Positions 55,119 through 64,000 of a stretch of DNA of 64,000 bases are shown piece by piece. Each line of letters opens with the position of its first letter. Position 1 is the stretch's first letter. The notes under the pieces were generated by a model. That model was not told the DNA's origin, searched no databases, and saw only the letters and a program-made list of their open reading frames with translations. The DNA comes from Nicotiana tabacum (lineage: Eukaryota; Streptophyta; Magnoliopsida; Solanales; Solanaceae). The stretch is from assembly GCF_000715075.1 (NCBI RefSeq), contig NC_134081.1:62995653-63059652 (forward strand), read 5' to 3'. A program made the translations under genes and the position numbers.

Positions 55119-57565
55119 GTTAGGAGATTAATAGCACTGATATACCACCGTGTTTATAGTACAGAGTCCGATCACGCCCGATCGGCAAGGCCATCTCCCC
55201 ACAAACAATGTGGTTTGACATGTGGTACGAAGAAAATAGGTGTTACCAAGAATAGTACCACCATGTGCGCAACATGGCGTCCGATCCCCACCCGACCAAT
55301 TAGGTTATCTCCCCACATATGCCGTGTGAGTCGACATTAAATCAAGGGCTATCAAAAATCTCATCCCAATTAAGGGTAATAATCACAATCACATCAATAT
55401 TTCAATCTCATCCCAAATAAGGGAAATAATCACAACCCACTCCTACACCGGCACGTGTAGTTTCGGGTGTGGGCCTTACGACCTACTCTTCCTCGGTTTG
55501 CTTATGCTATTCCCAAAAACATTTTGTTTTGCACACAAGGGAAACAAAAGTACAAACATATTTTATATTCACCTCATTATATTTCATACTATAAATATCT
55601 TCATTAGTACTTTCAACCATTCACAACATCGTTATTTCCTTGGCGCTGTTGGCCATACTTATGATTCTTCATTCATCGCACGTTGGCCGTATTTCATATT
55701 CCACATTTTCGTTTCTTTACTTTCATGGATCATCATCATAAATATCAACAAATATAATATTCCGAAAATCACAACTTTAGGTTTATTAGTAATGAAGACT
55801 TTAAACACAATGGATTTCTTTCCAAGAAATGGAGTAAAATAATTGACAACCGAAGCACAAGTTAAAGTCATAAAAGTGTAACACATAATTTGTTCTTGAA
55901 ATACTTTTCCCCAAAAAGGTCAATACACAATTTCAACTCAGGAAGATATAAGAGCTCAAAAAATATTGGAAATACTTACAAAGCACAGCATTAGTTAAAA
56001 CAGCCACATTTGGGCATAACTTGGGTACATAAACTTTTAGGAAAAATCTATTTTCGAGGTCAGTTTGGGAGAGTTTAATCAAGGCTTATTTCATAACCTT
56101 TCTCATATCATTTCATTTCCTCGGCACCATTGACCACAAGTATAATTTTTATTCTTGGCACGTTGGCCACACTTTATATCTCCAACCTACTTCTTTCACT
56201 TTCGCGCATCCTTATAGATTATCAATAACAAGGTATTTCTACTCAAGAATTTAAATACACATTTGAGCAACTAACCAAATTAAGGGTCTTAGGAACATGT
56301 GATTTCGTACATAGTTCGACATGCTAGTTTTCATTAGAATCACGTTTTCAAATCACAACATATTAACACACAGCCCATGCTTAATCACCTTCTCAAATAG
56401 TAACTCAATACAAATTCAATGCATATATCTTTTGACACAAGGCTTATTCGGAATAATCAATTTATAATGAGCAATACGGGACTTACAAGGCCATTGTGAG
56501 GTTCAATTCTAAAAGAGGAGTTTAGCTAACATACCTTGTTTGAGCTTTCCTTAAGTTACTACAACGTCCCAATACTTCTAGAAATAATAATCTATAGGAA
56601 GATAGTGAAAATCGGATAATAATTAGAAGGATACTCATGGTTTAACTCTCTTAAGAATTTTGTCAAACACCTAGTATGCAAAATAGATTATAAAGCTCTA
56701 CAATGGTAATCCCTTTCTCCCTCAACCAATTTCAACAAGAAACTAACTAAAATGGTTCATTAATCCCACATACTACAACCTATTGTTACAAGCATGGTCT
56801 ATTTCGACCCCCCCTCCCCCCACAATATACTAGAACTCATAACCTCTTGCATGAACGTTTAGGAGTAGGACTTACCCGGATAGATGATAATCTAGTGATT
56901 GACTTCCTTGATTCATGAAGGTTGGTGTAATATTGGATGATTAAAATGCTAGGTTTCCTCCTTCTCTCTCTAAAATGCTCTTACCTCGCACTAAAATGAT
57001 CAGATAATCTCCCCAAAATAAGCCCCAAAGGCTATTTATCAAAATTGGGCCGGGTTATAAAAAAGGAAAAATGGACCCTCCGAACTCAGAATTGACCGCA
57101 GAATTGATATGCGGTCCGCAAAATGGACCGCAAAAGTGATGCCTAAAAACTGGGATGGTCTGGACAGGTCTGCGGTCCGTAGACCACTTATGCAGCCGCA
57201 GAATGGACCGCATAATCACCCAACAAAATTCTTTATACAAAATATGTGATGGATGTGCGGACCGTAAAATAGATATGCGACCGTAGAATGGGCCGCAAAA
57301 CGACCTTCAAAATTCAACCATTTTTTTGCACAACTCTACGACGGGTATGCGGCCCACATAATGGATCTGTGATCGCGAATCTGACCGCATAACTGGCCCT
57401 TCAGCAAAAATTTTCTACCAACACCTCGATACATTCTTCAAACCAAAACGTCCGTACCAAGGCTCGCAAGCTCGTCGCGAAGAATTTCTACAATCCTCAA
57501 ACATGTAAGCCTACCTCGGCACCACAAAACTTAATTTCCTTGGCAAAATTGTACGGGGCCTTACA
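55119..57565 (-). repeat. B-type LTR block inside the 5' LTR of C
   Basis: From GGAGATTAATAGCACTGATA onward it matches the LTR of B from about 6945 to 9412 (GATCACGCCCGATCGG, CACATATGCCGTGTG, GGCACGTTGGCC words), ending GGGGCCTTACA. The first ~690 bp of the LTR are missing. A decayed CpG-palindrome array lies at 57090-57400. It is followed by the PPT TCCTCCCCCATTTAG. Confidence 0.82.
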
Positions 57566-58070
57566 TCCTCCCCCATTTAGGATCATTCATCCTCGAATGA
57601 AGAGTAGAGTCCACCCAGAACACTCAACATAATTCATTTCTCCTTTCACACATTATAAGCCCCCAATTTGACTAACTCCCAAATCTTTCAGAAATTTCGG
57701 TAGAGTCTTCCCTGTGATTGGGCCTATCCATATTTCAGAGAACCACCAAAACAACTCCTTTACGTAGACACATGAAACACTGGGTGCATGGAGAACAACG
57801 ATGGGGGACATCATACGCATAGCTCGGCCTATTTCTTTTAAGATTCCATAAGGCCCAAATGTAAACTACACCTATCTTACCTTTATTATCAATTCACATA
57901 GTATCTTCATGGAGAAAGTATGGACAATAACCCGTTCACTCTCTTCAACTCTAAATCTCTATGTCAGACACCCAAATTAAACCCTTGGCGACCTTCAACC
58001 ATTATTTTACGATGTGCTAGAATTAATATGACTATAGAGTTCCTACCCAATATGTTTGATCATGGTATGC
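57566..58070 (-). pseudogene. PPT and pol-end fragment of the B-type block
   Basis: Homologous to 9413-10240. The minus strand shows SMHPVFHVST-type linker text at about 57765-57795 and RRRDLEL-like words near 57950. Small deletions compared with element B. It breaks off at about 58070. Confidence 0.6.
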
Positions 58071-58231
58071 AACTCGCATAATGGATTTGCGGTCGCGAAT
58101 CTGACCGCATAAGTGACATTTAGCAAAAAGTCTCCACCAACACCTCGATGCATTCTTTAATCCAAACACGTAAGCCTACCTCGGCACAACAAAACCTTAA
58201 TTTCCTTGGCAAAATTTTAGGGGGCCTTACA
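58071..58231 (-). repeat. Duplicate of the B-type LTR end
   Basis: A second, shortened copy of 57345-57565. It starts CGCATAATGGATTTGCGGTC, lacks about 56 bp in the middle and ends GGGGGCCTTACA. It directly follows the pol-end fragment, so the B-type block carries LTR ends on both sides of 0.5 kb of internal DNA. Confidence 0.75.
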
Positions 58232-58289
58232 CTATCTGCCCCCATTCTAACACATGAACAATAACAAAGAATCACCCACTACATATCTC

Positions 58290-58628
58290 ATAAAATTCCC
58301 CGACACACCACCCTTATGTCGATGCATGCATATTAACAATGGAATGCCACCCTTATGTCGCTGCATGCACATAAATAGCCACCCTTATCTCGCCAAATGC
58401 ACATCACAAGGAAATGCCTCCCTTATGTCGCCACATGCGCATCTCATTCACACAACAGCAATCAACCCACACGACATGTACACATGTGCCACGACATCAC
58501 CAAAACCACAATACCAAAGTCATAAAAAGATATAGCCCACGGCCCAACAACAATGCGTAGAAGAATCATAATAATAACATAAGGGTGAGGGGAGTATTCC
58601 ATGACAAAGCATATTACATATAGCAAAC
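58290..58628 (-). repeat. 5' LTR of element C, second piece
   Basis: It matches the 3' LTR from about 46340 to 46675, with the CCACCCTTATGTCG/GCATGCA tandem units at 58310-58440. The roughly 400 bp of LTR expected between pieces one and two are missing. Confidence 0.75.
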
Positions 58629-58639
58629 AAGCAAGTGGG

Positions 58640-59300
58640 GATCATCATACTGAGGCGCCTTGATTCACTCAAACACAGACGACCTTGAAAAAACCCAAGC
58701 AAGAACCCGGCTAGGATCTGAAACATCCAACCTCACGAACAGGTTGGCCAAAGCCTAAACATCCAAAGCTGACGGTCTCTCCCCAATCGGAATAAAAGGA
58801 AGACTCCTCATGCTCTTAGCCTTCCTACTCAAAGTGCCGACTGTTACATTGGCCTTCCCGAGATGATAAAGAAGGGTGATATCATAACCCTTTAGTAGCT
58901 TTAACCACCTCTGTTCCTCAAGTTCAAATCCTTTATTTGAATAGGTGCTGAAGAATCATGCGATCCATGAACACCTCACAAGATACACCGTAAAGATAGT
59001 GCCTCCAAATCTTGAGCAGATGAATAATGGATGCTAACTCCAAATCATGCACTGGGTAGTTCTTTTCATGGGGCTTCAACTAACGTGAAGAATAAGCAAT
59101 CACTCTACCTTCCTGCATCAACACACATCCAATGCCAATCCATGAAGCATCATAATAGACTGTATATGAACCCGATGCTGAAGGAAAAACCAGAAATAGA
59201 GCTATAGTCAAGGCAGTCTTGAGTTTTTGAAAGCTCTTCTCACACTCGTCAGACCACCTGGATGAGGCACCCTTCTGAGTGAATCTAGTCAAAGGAGTTG
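58640..59300 (-). pseudogene. RNase H fragment of a second C-family pol
   Basis: The minus strand has RFTQKGASSRWSDECEKSFQ, KLKTALTIALFLVFPSASGS and YTVYYDASWIGIGCVLMQEG (RNase H first Asp in YYDAS), then VIAYSSR. After a break comes the tail with DVQALANQFVR-type words at 58720-58760. Better preserved than the copy at 49691-50960. Confidence 0.8.
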
Positions 59301-60257
59301 TAATGGATGAAAAGACATCTGCGAATCAGCTATAATACCCAGGATAGCCTAGAAAATTGCGAATCTCAATAGCGGTATAAGGCCTGAGAACAATCTAAAC
59401 TGCCTTAATCTTCATTGGATCCACCTTAATTTCCTTACCGGACACCACGTGGCCCAAGAGTGCGACCGATTATAATCAAAACGCACACTTGGAGAATTTA
59501 GAATATAGCTTATTATCCCTCAAATCCTGGAGCAAGATCCTCAAGTGCTGCTCATAGTCCTCACGGCTGCGAGAATACACCAGTATATCATCAATAAACA
59601 CAATAACGAAAGAATCCACATACGGCTGAAACACGTTATTCATCAAGTGCATGAATGTTGCTGGGGCATTGGTCACCCCAATCTCAAATCAATCTTTGAT
59701 AATTCCCTAGCACCCTGAAGCTGATCAAATAAATCATCAATACGCGGTGATGGGTACTTAAATTTAATGGGAATCTTGTTCAGCCACCTGTAGTCAATAC
59801 ACATCCTCATAGAGCCATCTTTCTTCTTCACAAATAGAACTAGAGCACCCCAAGGTGAGACACTCGGTCTGATAAAACCCTTAGCAAGAAACTCCACTGG
59901 TGCCATGCGATATGGTGGAATAAAGATGGGCTGAGTGCCCGACATCAATTCAATACCAAAATCAATATCCATATCGGGTGGCATGCCCGGCAGGTCTACT
60001 GGAAACACATTTGGAAATTCCCTTACTACTGAAACTGACTCAACGGTCAGAGTAACAACACTAATATCCCTCACAAAGGCTAAGTACGCCAAGCACTCCT
60101 TCTCAACCTTCTGTTGTGCCTTCAGAAAAGATACCACCCTAATTGTAACATGACCCAATGAACCTCTCCACTCCAACCTGGGCAACTCCGACATAGCTAA
60201 CGTCATGATCTTAGCATGAAAATCAATATTAGCGTGATATGGTGACAAACAAGTCAT
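59301..60257 (-). pseudogene. RT fragment of the second C-family pol, with internal deletion
   Basis: It reads [100 protein letters not shown] and SKIDLRLG. It then jumps straight to [20 protein letters not shown] and [20 protein letters not shown]. About 30 residues that normally separate KIDLRSGYHQ from GLTNAPATF are absent (junction near 59690). Confidence 0.85.
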
Positions 60258-60512
60258 GCCAAAATTAGCTCAGAATCCACCATATTAGGTAATTGAAGGT
60301 CAACCCTAGTCTCATAGACCCCAATAGTGACCAAACAAGAACGATAGACCCGGTCTACTACAATAGAAACCCTAACGAGTGTAGACACATAAACAAGAGT
60401 ACTTAAAGAATCATGAGATATATCCAAATATGAAGCAAAATAGGATGAAATATACGAATAAATGGAACCCGGATCAAATAAACTTGACGCATCTTTATGA
60501 CAGACCGGTCGA
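60258..60512 (-). pseudogene. Protease fragment of the second C-family pol
   Basis: The minus strand reads LFDPGSIYSYISSYFASYLD, ISHDSLSTLVYVSTLV and [18 protein letters not shown]. The active site is DPGS. The fragment starts abruptly at about 60512, where LTR sequence takes over; no gag is present. Confidence 0.8.
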
Positions 60513-61791
60513 GTCCTAATTTATGTCTGATCATCAAATCTGAGTCCAAATCGACTCTCAAATCTCAAATTCTCATTTTTCAAAATATAGTAAAAAATCC
60601 CCCAAAATTCCTTTCAAACTCATGATTTTGATGTTAAAATTCACAAATAATCAAGTCATATTATCAAAATTGGATGTAAACACTTAGCCAATAGCTTTGT
60701 ATGAAAATCCCTCCTAAAATCACCTCCCATAGAGTATAGGGCTCATAAAATGAGAATAAGTCCAAAAATCCTAACCTTTTGTTCAGCTGCATAAGTCGCA
60801 AATGAGACCTATTGATCACAATTGTGATGCTTGGTGAGCCCAGGGAATTTCACAAAAGTGACACAGACTTCGTATTGGTGAAGTCAGCCAACGTCGTAAA
60901 AGGGACCAAGTGATCGCATAAGCAACCTATCCCCAGCCCAGCCCCTTTTTGCATTTGCGAGGCTCGCTTCGCAAATGCGAAGCCTGCCATCCACTGACCC
61001 CTTCACAAATTCGATAGTTCCTTCGTAAATGTGGTATCTGCAAATTCAAATTGGTGCTCACATTTGCTAAAACTGCAGCACCAGCACACCAACAACTATG
61101 AATCAAGTCGAAAACATTCCAAAACAAGTTTGAAACTTACCCGAGCCCCCGGGGTTCCACACCAAATATCCACATAAGTCTATAAACATAATACGAACTC
61201 ACTCGCGAGCTCATAACATGAAAATAACATCTAGAACCACGAATCAAATACCAAAATGCATAGAAGCCACATAGAAACTCAAGAACCTCTAAAAAGCATA
61301 ACCAAGCGTCTGATTCCTACCAAACCAACTCGGAATGACACCAAAGTTTGCACACAAGTTCCAAATGAGAAAACGAACCTTTTCCATGTCCCGAAATCAA
61401 AATCTGAACCCGATAGTCATAAAATCAACCCATGGTCATACTTAGGAAATTTCTAAACCTTCAAATTGTCAACATTTGGTAAAAAGAGCCAAATCAACCT
61501 AGGAACCTCCGATTCCATTTTCGGGCACTCACCTAAGTCCAAAATCATCATACGAACCTATTGGGACCATCTAAACACCATTATGAGGTCGTTTTCACAA
61601 AAGTCAAACCTCGGTCAATACTTCTAAGCTAAGCTTACAAACTAAGAACCAAGCATTCCAAATCAATCCAAAACCTCACTGGAACCAACCAATAATCTCC
61701 GAAAGTCACACAACCACAAATACACATACAGAAAGCTTCAAAAGTGAAAGCTAGGCTCAAATACACAAAACGACCGGACAGGGCGTTATAA
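60513..61791 (-). repeat. 5' LTR of element C, third piece
   Basis: It matches the 3' LTR from about 47095 to the end (AGTCCAAATCGACT, AAACCTCACTGGAACC-type words) and ends ACAGGGCGTTATA. It includes a decayed GCAAATGCG array. It is followed by ACAC, as at the far left edge of C. Confidence 0.8.
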
Positions 61792-61795
61792 CACT

Positions 61796-63948
61796 ACCAT
61801 GATCAAACCAAACGATGTACCACATAACTCATATACTCATAGCAATAAATTTCAACCACAATAGATGCTCATTACCACACCCGGTAGCATTAATATACTT
61901 CATATCAAATAAAACCTCATTCCAAACCTTTGCAACATTGCTAATGATAAAAGAAACATGTAGAAACTCATAACCACCTATGAAATCAATGAGTCGTGGA
62001 GTTCTCTCGTCCGACAAGAACCACTGCCAAATTTTGAGCTAAATAATGGTATTATTCTTCCAAACATACCTTGTCCTGATCCGATAGCGCAAAATCCAGA
62101 TCTAAAAACCTCATCTCACCCAGTACCAGCTACTCAACTGACAAGTCACACTAAATGCTACATGGAACCTCACACAATGCGGTTTGTACACCAAAAACAA
62201 GCAATAGCTCAGATATAACAAATAATAGTAAAAGGGTCAAATAAGAAAGCTAGCAAGTAAGTTTAACAAGTAGGTAAGATAGAACATTTCCTTATGAACT
62301 ATTTCAACAAAGTAGAAGCAAAACACATGAAACAATCTTAAGGAATCACATCTCCTCATATTACTGTAGCGGCATGCAACCCGACCCCACACTCTAGCAT
62401 GGCCGCGTGCAACCCGATCTAGTCATATCGATCCACTTAGGAATACCCATCGAGCCCATAATGCTCGTCCTCACTAAACACATGCGCATTAACATCAAGC
62501 ACGATAGAGTGCATAAATACAACTAGGGAAGATGACTAAGAATAATACATTATGAAAAAGGTAAGCACGATTGAGGTGAAATAAGAAAATTAGCATCACA
62601 AGAGCATTCTCGCTCATATACTTTCACAACGCCTAAATAGGACCACAACATGCATGTGAATAATCAAGTAATCTCACATTCCATCATGGCACAAGAACAT
62701 AACACATGAAATGGACTAGGGCGTGAATAAAATCGGTTCCACCCGATGATTCTCCATCGCAAAATTGCGTTGAGTAAGCAAATCTAGTCTACTGTAGAAC
62801 ACACCTTCTCATTAGGCCTGCCAATAGGCTCCCAAACCGATTTACATCGTCCCAGATAGGCAAATAACCTTCCAAAGGTCCACAGTGACCTACCCATAAC
62901 ATATACAATCAACAGTCATAGTCTTTAACACACTTTCACAATCTACAGCCAAAGGAATAGTCTGCCTCTAAGAACATCCAGTCTCCAAACCCCAAGAATA
63001 CATGAATCTCTATACCTGATCTCTAACTCCCCCACCTAAATGACTGACTCATACAAATATATAATCCCATCATGCAAAATACTTCCTTGAATCTTTTGCG
63101 GCATGTAGTAAAACTTGAACATCGACAGTCCCAACTATATGATTTCTGTAATAGTAATCAAGCATCCGCACATTTATACAATGCGTCTTCTACAACACAT
63201 ACCTCCTCTGGTGTACACGATAGTGCTAGCATACTTTTAAATATCTAAAACCTCTCGTGCTGTCTAAAACTCATAATCTTCCTTTCGAAACCGAATCACA
63301 ACCTTGTCCATTATATCCCAATGCCTGATGCGGATTTCAGCATCCACCATGCTCCAGTATGAAAATGTGATAATCTCATCATTAGCTCTGAATCACGAGT
63401 AGGAATAACAATCCATCAACCAGGAACCTCCCACTCATCTCAATCTAGGAGAACATCACAACACACAACAAACTTTCTATATCGGTAAAAGACATAAACC
63501 TCGGGTCGTGGTAATAACCATCATGAACTCTTCGAAACCCATTATCACATAGCCAATCCATCAGAACCAAATCCCTCTAAATCAACCAAGTCACGTAGAT
63601 TGCTAAATCTAAACATACCTCAACTTGAAATGCTTGCGCTGAAGAACCTTTTAATTATTCTAAAGCTTTTCCCTTATCTCTTTAATGCACCCATGTAGAA
63701 TCAATAATGATATTAAAATACTGCAAGTCTCGTCACCATCCAATACAAATCTCAAGTCTTAGCCTTACCTAAATTCAAAAATCTGTAAATACCAAATATG
63801 AGCCTTGAGCCCATTAGAACCTTCTTGAAAGTCATTCACATTGCTCTAACCTCCAATGCAAAGCCAATACGCACCGAACAACCCGTGCTTCACTAGTATA
63901 TGAATATCCAAAGAAGCAACCAAGCGATTCCTTTCTCTTGCACACTAA
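61796..63948 (-). other. Non-coding retrotransposon-like DNA, perhaps internal E sequence
   Basis: No supported ORF. The style (GTCATAGTCTTTAAC, CGTCCTCACTAAACACATGC) resembles 3' internal or LTR DNA of Tekay-like elements. If C inserted into E after 45597, this should be the continuation of the E interior. A short duplicated word GGC(A/CG)TGCAACCCGA occurs twice at about 62371-62420. Confidence 0.4.
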
Positions 63949-64000
63949 TGTAACAACCTGATAGGTCATTTTGAGCACTAGCTCCCCTTTCTATGTTTTG
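63949..64000 (+). repeat. Start of an LTR in the opposite orientation, cut by the window edge
   Basis: TGTAACAACCTGATAGGTCATTTTGAGC resembles the reverse complement of the LTR ends at 29650-29688 (TGTAACGACCTGAC...) and 61760-61791. It would therefore be the 5' end of an LTR read on the plus strand. Only 52 bp are visible. Confidence 0.5.

Larger units (their letters stand above)
45598..61791 (-). mobile_element. Composite element C: chromodomain-bearing Tekay-like retrotransposon, scrambled
   Basis: The 3' LTR (45598-48390), polypurine tract, chromodomain, integrase, RNase H, RT, protease, gag and tRNA-iMet primer site follow in order on the minus strand. The 5' LTR begins at 54752 but is broken: LTR pieces at 54752-55118, about 58290-58628 and about 60513-61791 are separated by a B-type LTR block and a second pol fragment. 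ACAC occurs on both outer edges (45594-45597 and 61792-61795) and may be the target duplication, which would make everything between one insertion into element E. That reading is inference. Confidence 0.7.

Overview
This window is a plant nuclear repeat region, most likely from a nightshade (Solanaceae; Nicotiana is my best guess, by inference). The evidence is the overall AT-richness, large Ty3/Gypsy LTR retrotransposons with 3-4 kb LTRs, a tRNA-iMet primer site next to chromovirus-type gag-pol, and Stowaway, hAT and Mutator-type MITEs whose termini look familiar from tobacco and tomato intergenic DNA. I see no intact host gene, rRNA, tRNA or CRISPR array. Almost every protein-like segment is decayed retrotransposon gag or pol, and nearly all of it lies on the minus strand.

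Layout. 1-3332: AT-rich DNA with one unexplained minus-strand ORF, a promoter-like patch and one or two Stowaway-like MITEs. 3333-20604: element A, a Tat-lineage Ty3/Gypsy element on the minus strand (5' LTR on the right, tRNA-Lys primer site, gag, protease, RT, integrase). It has lost its RNase H but carries a spliced antisense gene (aORF) on the plus strand near its 3' LTR. Element B (6251-15837) is nested inside the integrase of A. B is a Tekay-like element with ~3 kb LTRs, gag plus protease start, and most of pol deleted. 20605-25800: intergenic, with a Mutator-type element (9-bp TSD) and a hAT-type MITE (8-bp TSD) that interrupts an open frame. 25801-29688: a solo LTR with a perfect 5-bp TSD. 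29700-33200: old intergenic DNA holding a recognisable HD-Zip class II leucine-zipper fragment and unrecognised exon-like frames. 33270-42340: element D, another Tat-type element with two RNase H domains, its integrase broken next to a long-TIR MITE. 42591-63948: LTR and flanks of element E, into which composite element C (45598-61791, chromodomain-bearing Tekay-like) appears to be inserted. The gag of C is split by a + strand solo LTR, and its 5' LTR is scrambled by a B-type LTR block and a second pol fragment. The last 52 bases look like the start of an LTR in the opposite orientation.

How the parts relate. The order of events can be read from the nesting: A before B; E before C; C before the solo LTR in its gag. 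None of the elements looks able to move by itself: A lacks RNase H, B lacks RT/RNase H/integrase, and C and D carry many stops and lost catalytic residues. The points I find most interesting are the spliced antisense gene of A, the chimeric 5' LTR of C, the recurring CpG-palindrome arrays at a similar place in the LTRs of several families, the hAT insertion that sits precisely in an otherwise open frame, and the HD-Zip II relic. LTR divergence values are by-eye estimates.
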